A stretch of DNA of 64,000 bases, from contig CM075850.1 of assembly GCA_037975125.1 (NCBI GenBank), positions 122,966,306 to 123,030,305 on the forward strand, given 5' to 3'. The stretch is from Latrodectus hesperus (lineage: Eukaryota; Arthropoda; Arachnida; Araneae; Theridiidae). This document shows, piece after piece, positions 48,801-62,324 of this stretch. Within the stretch, counting starts at the first letter, position 1, and every line of letters starts with the position of its first letter. A program made the position numbers and the translations under genes. The notes beneath the pieces are model-generated. The model was given only the letters and a program-made list of their open reading frames with translations. It made no database searches and was not told the DNA's origin.

Positions 48801-50367
48801 AACCATCATGTTCAGCCATCTTGCTTGTATTTAGCCCTTCATTGTATGTGAATGGTTTTTACATATGAGCGTCCCTTCTCTCTGAATATATATACAGTAC
48901 TATTATCCTGAGAAAACAAGCATTTTATTACTTTTGACATCATTATTTTTTATTTTGTCAAAAAGTACACAGCTTGTCTTTAAAAATTACACTTTTTGCC
49001 TAAATTGTAAAAAAATCTCCCTTTTTCTTAGCAATAATTATGAAATATTTTTATAAATCAAGGATAAATGGTTGAGTTAATATAAACAAGATAAAAAAAA
49101 ACTGAAAGCAATGAAAAATTGCCTCAGATCTTCAGCAACTTTAACCTTATAAATCAAAGTGCCAATTATATCTAAAGAATATAGAACAAATGCTTATTCT
49201 TGTCGTGTCAGCTATTTTTGCAAAGATTTCATAATGTAATTAAAAATAAACAGCCACAACCTTCCAATTTTTACATATGCCTGTGTTAGAAATAAGTAGG
49301 TTTACCTAATAGTAACTCTCCAATTGGCTATTTTTAATATTTGAATTTATCCAAGTAATCAAACTCATTTTTACTGCTGTATTATATTTTTAAGTTGGTT
49401 ATTTATTTAAAAATGTTCACCTTGTTCTATGCCTTAAAGCTAGCCTTAAATCTGCAGTAATATATTACAGTAAAGTGGAGACATTGAATATTTCACACAC
49501 ATGTGCCACATTTGGGATATGCTTACAGAATTCTCACATCAAGAAGTTTAAGAATTATTACTCAACATGATAAATGTCTGAAAATTTTTCTAGATGGTAT
49601 TAGAGCAAGTGTTTCTCATTACTTTTCCATTAACATTCACTTTTAAGCCTCAATAATTAAAAATGGAAGATTAAATAATCTTAAATTTTTAAGCACTATA
49701 CTCATTTATATATATATATATATGACATAAATTATTATATAAATTCATTTATAAATTAAAGATTTTCTTGCAATACATATTTTTAGTTTAGTAATTTTAA
49801 TGTTGAGCAAATAAATTAAGTTATGAACTGCAAAACAATGCACAAGTTAAGGGTTTTATTTTTCAAATATAATGTATCTAATATAATTTATTTTGCTAGT
49901 TCAACCATCAATTTTATTTTTCTTAATCTAATCAAATTTACTCTCTATTCATATGAAAAATACATTTTGATTTTATAAATATTTAATGACAAAGTTTTTA
50001 TACTTTCACTGTCAAGCATTGGCAGCAAATAATATTTACTTATAAAAAAGTCGAAAATCAATTAAGAAATATGAATTATTTCAGAATCAGCCTTATTTAA
50101 ATTAAGTTTAATATAAATTTTAAAATCATGATTATGGAAATTATGGCTAATATTGCTATTCATATTATAAACAACCTAAAGAATTATGAAATGAAAATTT
50201 TTCATTTAGAACTTTTGACACTTTGTACAATGTAATTTCCTTGCATTTTCTAGGTATTAGCTGTCGATCTGAAAAGAGAGCAACTTGTGAAATATGTGTT
50301 AGAAGCAACAAAGAGGTATCACATTGCTGAACGATTATCAATGGTTTTAAAGATAGAATGTTATTAG
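35984..50367 (+). CDS. Clathrin heavy chain-like protein consisting of the N-terminal beta-propeller only, 9 exons, 373 aa
   Basis: In clathrin heavy chain the N-terminal seven-bladed propeller binds adaptor peptides and the following alpha-helical leg builds the lattice. Exons: 35984-36043, 37722-37813, 39312-39439, 40801-40953, 42123-42241, 44149-44313, 46040-46156, 46583-46756 and 50254-50367. All introns are GT-AG and all phases close. An in-frame TAG at 35975 fixes the start. Collinear matches to clathrin heavy chain include TLTSDQWICIRHT (about residues 38-50), IIAVKAG-x3-QIYDLRSRK, HFWTWIDSSTIVIASD, YHWYLDK, LVYIVTKYGILHLCDLES and ISRNGQV. Identity is low to moderate. It stops at TAG 50365, about 37 residues into or after the last strand, where clathrin would continue for about 1,300 residues. 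No helical-repeat exons are seen before 53.9 kb. It may be a real truncated paralog, or a possible donor at 50317 (AGAG|GTATCA) may lead to exons I cannot see. The (TA)n tracts and SINEs in this interval lie in introns. Confidence 0.88.
37484..37519. repeat. (TA)n microsatellite
   Basis: About 36 bases of TA repeat in intron 1 of the clathrin-like gene. Confidence 0.95.
39481..39534. repeat. (TA)n microsatellite
   Basis: About 54 bases of TA repeat, 41 bases after exon 3 of the clathrin-like gene. Confidence 0.97.
40325..40465 (+). mobile_element. SINE, common family, strongly diverged
   Basis: It has GGATGGCATTTTAACTTGCAG, GTGGTTCAGTTCTCACTTTG and a middle resembling the family up to CCCTCAAGTTCAAAGAG. 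It is recognisable only by order of parts. Confidence 0.35.
41411..41524. mobile_element. Foldback element or MITE: 45-bp near-perfect inverted repeats in an intron
   Basis: The arms 41411-41455 and 41480-41524 are reverse complements with two mismatches. The inner ends are GTACTGAAAAATTGGCAGAC and its complement. The loop is 24 bases, mostly TA repeat, and the outer ends TATA run into a 90-base (TA)n tract. It lies in intron 4 of the clathrin-like gene. Insertion at TA would suit a Tc1/mariner-type MITE, but no known terminus was recognised. Confidence 0.7.
41521..41611. repeat. (TA)n microsatellite
   Basis: About 91 bases of pure TA repeat directly abutting the foldback element. Confidence 0.97.
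42960..43140 (+). mobile_element. SINE, common family, diverged copy
   Basis: It has AATAGTTTGTAAGTTCGAGC, AAGTGTAGATGTAGTGTTTTGGAATCCAC and the tail GAGTGACAGCCAAACTAAAC. The order matches the 48-kb copy. It lies in intron 5 of the clathrin-like gene. Confidence 0.6.
45744..45812. repeat. (TA)n microsatellite
   Basis: About 69 bases of pure TA repeat, 230 bases before exon 7 of the clathrin-like gene. Confidence 0.97.
47345..47402 (+). mobile_element. SINE 3' end fragment
   Basis: AGCAAAAACAATAATC then CAGAGTGACAAACAAACC match the diagnostic 3' end of the common SINE family. The head cannot be recognised upstream. Confidence 0.4.
48025..48201 (+). mobile_element. SINE, best-preserved copy of the common family, with perfect 14-bp target duplication
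   Basis: It is flanked by CTAAAGTAGTTAGT on both sides (48011-48024 and 48202-48215). It starts GTCGAGCTGGCAGCCAAATGG with a tRNA A-box-like segment, then has B box GGTTCAAATCC and a middle GGGCATGGATGTTTGTAGTG. The body contains AGCCCTCGTGTGCAAAAAATG and it ends GAGTGACAAACAAACCAAAC. This copy is the reference for the others listed here. It lies in intron 8 of the clathrin-like gene. Confidence 0.85.
48430..48620 (+). mobile_element. Tc1/mariner-like transposase remnant
   Basis: Bases 48487-48516 read FPGAIFQQDN. In Tc1-like transposases a PGA.FQQDNA.PH block surrounds the second catalytic Asp. The following residues keep only a trace of the next block (RVCDF), and stops follow. It is an old fragment in intron 8 of the clathrin-like gene. 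The frame at 48642-48851 just downstream is not recognisable. Confidence 0.5.
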
Positions 50368-53300
50368 AAAGTGTGTGCTTTTAAATTTTAGTGGCGTTTT
50401 ATTAATTTTTCAGCTTCCTCTAGTCATGACATATTGATTTTCTCTTAAGCTTTAACTTAAGTTCAGTTTTGCAAAATTTATAAAGAGATTATTTTTTAAA
50501 ACAATTATTCATAAAAGTAATTTGTTCTTTTTGAGATTATTATGTTTATAAAATTATACGAACTGCTGGCATTTTTAACATTATTGTAAAATTTATAACT
50601 ATATTTTTATTGAAATGAAATCTATGATTAATATTAGAAATCTATGTTTATTAAATACTTCATTATTCTAACTTTACATACTAAATGTTAAATTAATATT
50701 TGTTTCATTTGCATATGAATCTCATTTTTTAATATTCATACAAAAATGTAATTACTTGAAAATTGCAACTTATTTTGGATTTTCAGAAAATAGTTGATTT
50801 TATAATATATAATTACAATTTTAAACAATAATTAAAAACATTAATTAAATGACTCTTATGTATTTCCATCTCTTTTGTGTATTTATGAAAATAACTACGC
50901 ACATTATTAATTAAATTATTTTTGTATAATTTTATGCTTATTTACTTTTTTTTTTGTTTATGCTTGCTATTATTTTTTCTTTCTTTTTGAAACTGTTTGA
51001 TTTTATGATTCTAGAAACAGTATTTTAGACAATTGTGTGTCATTTGCAAACTATGATTAGAAAATAAATATTGTTTGATAATATTAAAGTTTTATTTTAA
51101 GCTTGAGATATTTGAACTATTTAGAAATCTTCAATTTGATGATCAACTGTTAAAGATATGTTTTACAAATTAATAATTTTTCTAAGAAGTTGTGTTAAAG
51201 TATTATGACTTTATAGCTTATTTGCTTATTAATTAGGAAAAGGCAAAAACTAATAAACAGAGTGTACATAATTTTTATAAACTAATTCTGTAAAACATTT
51301 TCAATAAAAGTACCTTTAATAAATAGAAATATGCAATGCATATTTTATACGTTTATAATTACTGAAGTTAAATTTCACCAGTTAAATGTTTTCCAGTCAT
51401 TTTAAGTATTACATATCTTCCAATGTATTCTGTTCACACTTATACTGTAGAGAATTAAGGACTTTTATATAAATGTATGTAATGTAATAAAATCTTGAAA
51501 GCAATTCTAAAAAATCACTTACCATTTAGCTATTTATTTTTGTAAATTATTTTTATTTGTTCTCTGTAATCTCTTTTCCTGTTTCATTGTATTTATTCTT
51601 TTGATATATGTTAATGATCAGCTAAGCATTTAATTCTTCTAGGATGTTTATTTTATAAATTATGTGAAATATAGATTTAATGTTTTAGCTCATTTTTGAT
51701 AATGTGCTGAGCTGACAACCAAATGGTTGACGCTCTGATCATTAATCCATGGGTCTGATCCATGGGCTACTACAGGCTTGGATGTTTATAATGGTTTGAA
51801 ATCCATGTTAAATTTTAGTGCTAATCTGTAACTAGCTCTTGCATGAAAATGTTTAAATGCAATGCAAAAATTAATCACTGATTGAAAAACAAACCAATTT
51901 TGTTGATGTATTTAAGATTTTTACAATTAATATTGTGATAAATGTTTCAATTCTTGCCATGTTTAATTGTTCCAGAACAAAACAAAAAACAATTGTTTAA
52001 ATTTAAGTGGATTAAAAATTCCATTATTTTAAAAGCTTAAACATTGCTGCAATGATACATTCTTTACATTCTGATTTCATTTGATTTATCTCATCATAAA
52101 AAAATTAGATATTGGTTTTTTATCCTTATGCACTATATTGAAAATCATTTATTCTTTTAATTATTCCTTATAAAACCAACGCTGTTTTTTATAAGTTTAA
52201 TATATCTATTCAGCAATGAAATAAATACAGTACACACCTGTATGAATTCAAGTTCAATTTCAACCCATTATTTAAAATAGTAGCTATTTTACGAATTTCA
52301 AAAATAAATATTGAATGTTAATTCTTTGTCTGTTGATTATAAATTAATGTCATGTCAATTGCATTTGTTTGTCAGTTATTATATAGTATTAATTATATTT
52401 TGTACATGTAAAACAAAAACTCCTGAAATTGAAAGCGAACTCGCGCATTGTTGGATTAAATGCCAGAACTAACCATTTAGTTTTTACATTCGTTGATGCT
52501 TTTCTCTAACTTCTTATTGAAATCAGCCAGTAAGATGCAAATAATTAAATTTTTCACATTTACAATTGTGCTTATTTTCTTTCATTAATTTATTTACTGT
52601 TCTGCAAAATTTTTCTGCAATGATTGAAAATAACATTAAAGATATTAGTAAAGTATAAAATAGTGATTTAAATTTTTCCATTGTTTTAACTAAATATGTA
52701 GAACATACTGTATTAAGTATATTCACTTTTAAGATAGAGTTGAATATTTATATCTTTTAATAAATTTATATTTTCATATTTATTGGCAAGTTACATAATA
52801 CTTATCATATATAAATATAAAATTTACTAACATTTAGAGTATAAGGCAATTTATATTATAATTTTGCCATGAATAAATTTCATCTTATATTCTTAGACAT
52901 TTTATTTTCCTTGTCAGAAATTGTCATTTTTTTGTATACATGAAAATTTTCATTAAAACCAAATATATAATAATATAATAGTTTTAATATTTACAAATAA
53001 TTTTTAAGATTTTAACTTCTTTGATTCTACTAATGCCATTAGAATTATACTTAAAAATCCTGAGCATTTTGGTTTTCATTTCAGTGAAAATAAAGTTAAT
53101 GCCCTTTGAGACGTTTTTAAATTAAATTTTGAGTAAAATTTCAGATGCTTAATATTGATGCAACTAACCAAACTTTGCATTTGCAACATAAATATAATTT
53201 TTACAAAATAAGTTACATAAATTAGCACATTAACAAGAAATGAGCTAAAAGAAAATTCATTATTGCTTATTTATTTTTTGTCAATGTTTTTGTTGTAAAG

Positions 53301-53940
53301 TTTTAAATGGCTGATATTTTTCGAACAAATGTGTGTGGAAAGTATCCAAGTTAACAATTTTGGAAAATTTTAATGTTGTAAATGATTCAGATTAAGTATT
53401 TAAAATTAGTTTATTTTTAATCAAATACATTAATTTTTAACAGTTAAAATGAATTTATCAATATTAATGTTCAGTTATAGAAAAAATATTTTTCTTACAA
53501 AACTTCAACTATTGTAATTTTTTTCTTGGATACTTGTTACACATGTATATTCTGTGATAAAATTGATTTTTAAGATACTTATTATTCTATTAGACCATAT
53601 TTTATGAAACTAATATATTTAAACTTTATATGATATTATGTATGGATGGAATATAAGAACATTTATTATTTCTGACTGAAAGAAAATAAAGAAAATATGG
53701 TGTAATTTAAAATAAAATTCTATTTATTTATCTTCAAAACATATATCACTCTTTTTTAAAGGATTGTAACAAATATAAAGACATGTTTAAAATGCATATT
53801 TTGCAAATATATTAAGATGATTAACAATAAATATATAGTCCTTAAATTAGTTTATAACTATATAAATAATCCCTGCCTCTTGCTGTTTAACTTGAACGGT
53901 TTAAAAATACCATAATCAAAAAAGATTTATGGTTTTATTA
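50368..53940. other. Intergenic AT-rich DNA between convergent genes
   Basis: No coding segment was recognised on either strand, and in particular no clathrin leg repeat. It contains candidate poly(A) signals for the clathrin-like gene (AATAAA near 51062 and 51487) and one SINE copy. Confidence 0.6.
51705..51895 (+). mobile_element. SINE, common family, diverged copy
   Basis: It has GCTGAGCTGACAACCAAATGG, TGGGTCTGATCCATGGG in the B-box region, GGCTTGGATGTTTATAATGG, GAAATCCATGTTAAA, CTCTTGCATGAAAATG and the tail TGATTGAAAAACAAACC. Confidence 0.65.
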
Positions 53941-56900
53941 TTAATCATTCGTAAACCCATCTCCATAATAGTTTGCAGGAAATAATTTCCTTGGCTTGGA
54001 TTTACATTTGGGACACATCTCATTTCGTTTGCTTGAAGCTCTTAACCACATGATTAGATTAATTCTTTCACCATCTGTAACAGTTAAAGCGCCATGTAAC
54101 TGTTGACCTCTATGCAATAGTCCATAGCCTATTTTATTTTGAATTAAAGTACAAGTGGATTCATTAATTGGAATAGTATTCATGTCACCAAAGTATATTT
54201 CGCCTCCTTTAAATTTCTTCCCCAAACATACATTTAAAGTTACCTATAATATAAGTAACAAGAAAAAATGGTCAATCATTTAAGTAGTTAAAATATTTTA
54301 GCATGCAATTCTAATTATCCGTATCTTAAAAAAAAATAAACAAGTTATAAAGTTTTGTATTTGGATCAGAGAACCTTTGTATGAATAATTGAAAACATTT
54401 TCATTAATTAACGTTCTACTCAAACTATGTAAGAAAAACTAAATGGAGATAATTTATAAAAACAAAACATCAATTTCTTTCTACAAGATTCATATAGTTT
54501 TTCTATGATTATAAGTCAAAATATAAATAAATTAAGCAAGGGATGATTTGTTTAAAATATATTGCATATTCCATTTAATTTTATTTCATTAATTCTAGTA
54601 AATAAAGTTTCAGTAGTTATCTTTTTTTTAATTGTTAAAATATTTTAATGGAATCCACTTATTATCAAATTCATTGAAGTTCTAATTGCATTAAAATTGG
54701 TATGTCAGCATCTTAAATACTTCTAGAAAGTTTGACTAGTTTGTTATTTTTATTAATCTTTTGGAACAGAAACTAGTTATAAATTCTAAAATGTTTGCTT
54801 ATAAATATTTATACTTCTAAAAATAAAGATGGCATAATGGCAACATACATTCAGGATCCTTTAATACTTCCAAGAATCAAAGGAATTTTAAGGAGTTCCA
54901 GGAAGTATTGACACATTCCTGTTAAATGATTTATTTTAAAAATTGTTCTTAACCAAATATGCATATAATTATGTATATGCTAGATTTTCAATTATATCTG
55001 TAAATAATTGCAAAAATTAATACAAATATTTTTTAATTTAAGTTAGAGTTAATGAATACTTCAAAACCTTCAATGAATTTAGAGCTATAACAGAAAAAAA
55101 ATTATTTTAATAATTAATATTCTTTATATTACTGGGTTATATATTGTATAAAATAATGGGTAGAGTTTTTAAGCATTTATTATAGATTCAATTCTTTAGA
55201 TACTATAGATTCAAAAATTTCTATCAATTTATTGAGTACTTCAACGTGGGTATAATGACCTCTTTTCAAATGTAAATATATTTACTCAAAAAACAAATAC
55301 AATATTAAATAAAATTCCCAGGCTGATTTTTTTCTTTTTGCAAAAACAATTCTAAATTTTTCTTCTGCTTACTTTCAAACTCTTAAAACTATACAATTGC
55401 ACTTTCTAGGCCTTTCTATTTCTTTAATCATTCAATGGATTTTCACATTTCTTTGTTATATATATAGCTCGCCCAGAATTCACTGGTCATTGTGAAAATA
55501 TACTTTCCATACACATATTAAATAATTTATTTAAGCCTTTATTTCATTGATAAACCAATTCATCCTATTTCATTGAAATTATATACAATTTTCATCGAGA
55601 AAGATTTAGTATATTTTAACTCAAAATTTTATATTTAAATGTAAATATTCAGAGAATTTTATACAATAGAAAGAAGACAGAAACAAATAGAAAAATAATC
55701 AATTAAAATCGCCCATCTGATTGCCCAACATGACGATCTTGTTGGTGAGCATTTCACTTCACACACATAAATCTAAACACTACATCTGGTTCTGGCTAAA
55801 CTGGATTATAATGAAATTGTGTGTGTGGCTGAACTGGATATTTATTTTAGTCAGTACTTATGAATAAAACAATCTACCATAGATTGTGTAGCCACTTAGT
55901 GGCAACATGAAGAGTTAATACTCAATAAGGTTTTTGGACATTTTCATTTAAAAATGAAAAAAAAACAAAAAAATTACAATATTTTCTAATAAAAATAAAT
56001 ATCAAGTTAAGTAAATATTCCAAAAGTAATTCACGGTTTTCAAGGAGTTAAAAGGCCCCTTAAAAAAATTTAAAATTTCAGGAGTTGTACGAACCCTAAA
56101 TGCATATTAGGTCGATAACATAAATATAATATCTTTGAAAATGCCTTAAGAATTCATGCCAAAATTTCAATAATAATGCACATAAAAGCAATGATATGAT
56201 ATTAGATACATAAACAAATCAAGATTTGTACATTTTTTATTGAAATCATAATCTTTGTAACTTGATTAATACAGCCATATATGTGAAGAATATATTTAAT
56301 ATGAATCAGTGCTGACTATTTTACCATTATAGTATAGTTGAAAAAGTTATTACAAACTTATATATATTTTTTAATCTGCATTTATATTAAAAGCTGAAAT
56401 CAAATAATGATACCATATTTATTTAAATCGATAACTTTGCACTATTTTTCAATGAGCAATAATTATTTGTTCATAGAAAAAAAACTTTTTTTGATTTGAA
56501 TTACATGAATAACAAGTGCTAAATTATCATTAAGTCATTCAGTGATATCCTTTTCTAAATCTTGTTAGTAAAAATATTAAAAAAATTTACACAAATTATC
56601 TTTTTCCCCCATATTTATCTAGTGTTATAATTTTGAGTTATACAATATAATTAAAATTCTTTTATTACAATTTACAAAAAAGATATTAAATTTCTTGAAT
56701 TATAATGCAAAAGATGCATTTGTTAATTTTGCATGAAATAGTTAAAAATAAATTTGCTTATACTGCATTTTTAAATTGTATATGAAATGGAATCACAAAC
56801 ATATAAAAAAAATATAGGCTAGATACATAAATATTTTAGATTTGTTGAAAATCATACTCAGAAAACTATTTTTTACATTGTTATAAAAATATTTCAAATA

Positions 56901-59900
56901 ATGATTTCAAAAGTAAAATTTTGATTAAATTTATATTGTAAATGAGATATAATTTTGTAATTTTCTAGTTTTTCTCCTCATAGAGTTTTTTTATAAATAT
57001 ATACGTTTACCATGTTGAGTTTTTACAAATATATAACCCAAGTGACAAACATGCATTTGATAAAAAGTAAAATATATTAAGCTGGATAAATTTTCCAGAA
57101 TTCTGTTAATTCAATTGTCATTTGCTTAATATTGCAATTTAAAAATTTGTTTTGTTGTAATTATATAATATTTTATAATAAGTTCAATACATAAAATCCT
57201 TTATGCTACAAAATATAATAATCTAATGTGTCTTACTTCACTATTATCATAATGGTACCCTAGATCTCTCTCTTCAATACTGTCATAATGCACTGTGAAT
57301 ATTTTATGAGAATCTAATCCCTGTCTGCACCATTCAGGAAACAAAATTCTTGCCAATGGATCTAAGTAATCTTTTCTTAACACTAAAGAAAAAGTATCAT
57401 GAAATCCTATGTCATCCAATAAAATCTGGAAAGGATTTTTTTCATAAAAAAACTTTTCATGCATTAAAAAGTAGCTGTACATTCATATATCAATTTTATA
57501 ATTCAGCTAATTTTTAATTTCATGCACATTAAAAGTTAGCTAAATTACAAAGCCGACATTAAGATTTGAATGGTTGAAGCAGTAAAAAATTATAAGAAAT
57601 ATAAAAATTTTTTTCAAAATACAAATCAATCTACAACAAAAAATAATAAATTTCAATACATGATAAACCAATGCCAATCAATTGAACTATTACTTAAAAG
57701 CATATTTGGTGAAATATGAATACGAAAAGAATTAGCATAATCGACATTTAGATAGATATTAATATTATATAAATAATTTACTTTAATTTCTATTTCTTGC
57801 ATTTTGAAAAATCAACTATTCTTTTAATTTTGAATATAAACATACATTGCTTTTCTGTTCTTTTTTGTTTTCCTTATCTGTAACTTAATGATAATATAGA
57901 CATCATTTTTATATTTTTCATAGAAATATTAAACTTTGAATCATAGAATCAATCAAAATTTAACATTTAAACTCAAAGTTCTGAAAATTAAAAATTTTTA
58001 TTTTATACAAGCATCACATAATTTTAATTTAAATGAAAATTATGTGAAAGTATTTTTAACAATGAGGAGTCTATTTTTAACCATTCATCAAAAACTTTAC
58101 TTCAAGAATTATTTATTTATTTATTTATTTTGAGATATGCAAGGCAGATTTTGAAATAAATAAATTTACATCTTACCTAAGCCAAAAATATGTTTCTCTT
58201 GATTACAATTTGATTGATGAAAGAATCAAAAGTAATTAACCATTTCGTTTTGTAAGAAAAAAAAACTAAGATAAATGCTACTATATTACATGACATAATT
58301 TTCTGTTTCAAAATATTTGCTATCTAATAGGGTTGTTTTAATACCAAACTTCCATTAATATTTTATACCACTTGCATTCTTTCTATTAAAACTGTTAACC
58401 TAACTTAAATTTCCAGAAAAAATAGGTAACTTTCCCCTTCTAAAGGGAATGAACAAATTATTCCATAGAAAAATAATGTATCTTTTAGTAATTTTTTCTA
58501 TTATAAGCAAATATAGGTTAACTCCTGCATTAAAAATGTTACTATATTAAATAGTATTATTTAGTATGATAATAATTAGTTAACAATATTTGAACATATT
58601 ATGTGAATTATAACTTGTCTGACAGCTGTTTAATTTCAATAAAGAGGTTATCAATTTTTGGAAATAGCTGCAATTTCTTATTTTAGGCTGTTCTTGTTCA
58701 TTTTAGTTGGAGATATATCAATATAAATTTAATTTAGCAAATATTTTCATAGTTTATAGATTCAGATATTCTGTTTTTCATTATTTAATTTCTATAAGGA
58801 GGATTTTAAGTCTTGTAAACTTAAAAATTAAAAAAAAAATTAATTTCATGGATCTCAAATCTTTTGGATTGAATTGAAAAGTACTTCTATACATTTTAAT
58901 TCACATCCAAGTTTGTTTTTTTCACTCAAACATAAAATATTTATTTCACAATACAAATAAAACAGTTATATAAAAAGAAAGTTTTTGAATCAGCATCAGT
59001 CAACACAAATATATCAATTTTAGTTTAAACATTATCAATTGTATTACTTAATACTTAACATACTCCATATCTATTCATAGTATTCGGTCTGTCTTTTGGC
59101 AAATTTGATTCATTGTAATGATTTAGTTCTTTTACTAGACTGGAACAGAAATCTTCCTTAAAAACTGGAAAACCATATATCTGTTTATCTAGGTACAAAA
59201 TATGAAGACAATAAATATTTCTTAATAGTTCATTTCTACTTATAGATACTTTAAAATAACCAGAATCTATTTTTAAAATGAGAAATAAACATGTAATACA
59301 TAAAAAATTAAATGAAAGAATTTATTCTTAAGCAATGTTTTATTTCTTATTTTCTAATTCTCTTACTACATTTCAGAAGTCTATATTGTATATTTAATTA
59401 GTTTTATATATTCCATTATAATAAACTCTCAGCTAATTCAGTTGATCTCAAATTTATTCTTATTTAACTGAAATATTTCTGTAATATTTTGGCAATAGGA
59501 AATTTAGTTAAAGAGAACTGAATTCAGTTATTTTTCCAGTTATCTTCTTACTACCCATTTTTCCCTTTCCTCATAAATTATTCTCAATTCTTTTATCCCA
59601 TACAATGAAAAAAGGATATCATAATTATTTATCTTTCCAGGTAAATAGTAGTCCAAATAATGCTCTGTGTAATACATTCATCAAAAATAAGGATTTTGTT
59701 TCAGGATTTGCAGAATGTAAAAGTAACAATGCACTTTCCAGAGAATAGATTAAGGATATGATCCAGTCTCCGTTAGATTTTAGGAGAAAATTTTGCATTT
59801 GATTTTTCATGTACATTTGCCACAGTTTCTACTTTGATATTACATTACAGAAACTTTTGATTATTATAAACCGTAGTGTTATTTAATGCAAATTACTATT

Positions 59901-60980
59901 TCTTTTGTTGAACAGGCTTATCAATAAGCTTTTCCTACTTGCATAAAATTAAAAAATTATTATCTTTATCACAAAAATTATGTTTTGCTTTTAGAATTTT
60001 TATGATAGATATATTTACTTTAATTTTATCTCATAAATTTGAAGTATATAAAAGAATTTTAAGTCTACATGATTAAGTTGAAATAGTGATAATTATTTTA
60101 AGATTTAAGTTTGTTCCTTTTCACAAGAGCATATTAAAAAAGCAAGAAAAAGAATAACCATCATGATATTAATCTTAACAACACATTTCCCCAAACAAAT
60201 TTCCTGATTCTTATTTAAAAAAATAAAAAATATTCTTCGCATTTTTATTTATTAAAAGTTATTAAATAATAAATAAAAATAATTTTATAAAAAGGTTACC
60301 TTACCTTTTGATACAATATCTACCAATTGAAGAGTTTCTTTATGATTTAACTGTTTTGCAGTGTTAATAAGTTTAATGAAAGATTCATCAAAAATATTTT
60401 CCTAAAATATTAACATATAATAAATAAGAGGTGTCTGTATGTGTATGTAAATGATATATATACATATATAACATGAACAGCCAAAAGTTTTCAACATCTT
60501 AACAAACAAATTAAGACAAACAAAAGTGACTTATTTGTGATGTTTAAGTTTTAAAATATGTAAAGTAAGACAAGATATGCAAATATGAAATTTTAAAAAG
60601 CATCTATTATACTAAGATGTCTCCCACGGTTTGAATAATTATAAATTATATCTTAAAAGGCATAATTATCCTGAATGTTAACATTTCTGAAAATTATAAA
60701 TTCATAGAAGAAAAAGAATTATGATTCAGGAACAAATTGCAATTATTGAAAAATGATTGACTGCTATAAAAATATGAGAAAACTTATAATTTGGTGAACA
60801 ATGGACTATTTTATATATTTATAAAATTACAAATTCATTAAAACCTCTGAATATAATATTTGCACTTACCCTCACAAAATACACATTTAAATCTAAAGGG
60901 TTGTAAAATTTTTTCAAGAACTCTCTTCTAGATACATCTTCTTTTTCTTTATTTTTCCTTTCATTTACTATATTAATAAT
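53941..60980 (-). CDS. OGFOD2: OGFOD2, 2-oxoglutarate/Fe(II)-dependent oxygenase, six C-terminal exons (N-terminus outside or unseen)
   Basis: The family is 2OG/Fe(II) oxygenases of prolyl-4-hydroxylase fold; OGFOD2's substrate is not established. Exons in gene order (complement): 60870-60980, 60305-60401, 59064-59188, 57237-57425 and 53941-54243. I count these five as certain, and one or more N-terminal exons are missing. Phases are 0, 1, 0, 0 and close exactly. Family-specific blocks are YGFPVFKEDFC, RPNTMNRYG, LRKDYLDPLARILFPEW, LDSHKIFTVHY and YHYDNSEVTLNVCLGKKF, then the C-terminal MCPKC and YGDGFT. The Fe-binding HxD is HYD at 57246-57254. The distal His and the Arg that holds 2-oxoglutarate are in QLHGALTV and GERINL of the last exon. 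The visible part is 208 codons, against about 350 aa for the family. An AATAAA lies right after the stop (53933-53938 on the complement). The gene converges with the clathrin-like gene. Confidence 0.9.
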
Positions 60981-62324
60981 CTGAAAAATATTTATAATGT
61001 TAAAGCACTTGTATTAATCATAAATTTAATCCAGTAAATTTTGCATCGTTAATCAGTTTAAATAATCATGAAAAATTAAAATCTAATAAATTTCAATTAT
61101 TGTTTCTGAAAAGATATAATTCCTGTAGAAAATTCAATCAATTCAGTAAAACATAGACTGAAAGCACACACAATTATGATAAAATATACCCTTCATGAAG
61201 AAAATTTAATTAAGGTAAATTCAAATTGTGTTTTGTTAACAATTTGAATGCTAATTTGAAGCATAATAATATAGAAGAATTTCAAACAAAATATAAAAAC
61301 AATTAAATTTTAAAACATATATTTGTAACTTGAACAAAGATATATTATAGAATCTAATAAGAATATTAGTAATATATTATGAAACAATGCAGAGAATTTT
61401 AGCTTGAATCTTATTCAAATAGTAAAGCATGTTATCTGTAAAATATAACTTTTTTAAAAAAATATAATTAGGTTAGTAAATAAAATTTAGAAATTTTTAT
61501 TGATAAATTTCATTAAGTAATAAAAACAAATTGAATATAGTAGTATAATATAAAAATAAATAAAACTGTTCAATGAGAATGTATTTAAAAAAAAATAAGC
61601 AGTAATTTTATACAAAATTTTCTAAAACCAAGTTACTTATTACAGGTTAGATGTACAACTAACCAATCATGCATAAGTTGATAATTATATATCTAATTCA
61701 TTGCAAAACTATTGAATAATATATACCAAATAGAAATCTGGTTGAAAGAAAAAATTTTGTTTACAAAATTAATTTTAAAAAATACAATTTTGGCTTTAAA
61801 ATAGACTTAAATTTGGCTTTGAGTTGGATTTTAAAATAATATTGATTTTGTAAATATGTTGGTTGTAAATTTTATCTGGATATATATTTCAATGGGAAGC
61901 ATGTTAACTGCTGAGATACCTTATCTTACTTTATAAATTAGTCTTTAAAAAAATTGAGTCAGAAATTAAAAATGCCATCAATTTGCATTTAAATGTTCAC
62001 ATTATTTCTCACTAAGAGAAGCTTAATTCCTTGATAAAAATATCTTATTTTGAAGTAGATAGTTATAAAAATTTATAAAGCAGATGTTGAAATTATTAAA
62101 TTCTGAACATACAAAATGAAATTTTTTATAATTGAAAATCAATGTGATGTTACAATTGAGAAGAAATAATCTTCAATATAGGTATTCCTTTCCCTTTTGT
62201 AAATAAAGAAAAAATTACAGTATAATCATCTTATCATAAAATATATTGACCAAACAAAAATTTAGAAGAAAAAAAAATAGGTAGAATATTTATTCTTAGA
62301 CATAATAATTTATAACTTTATTAG

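Noticed and set aside
50368..53940. Continuation of clathrin heavy chain (leg exons)
   Set aside because: I looked for helical-repeat coding segments with splice sites and found none on the plus strand before the convergent OGFOD2 gene.
59625..59816. 63-codon minus-strand frame between OGFOD2 exons
   Set aside because: Not needed by the exon phases, which already close across this intron, and not similar to the family.
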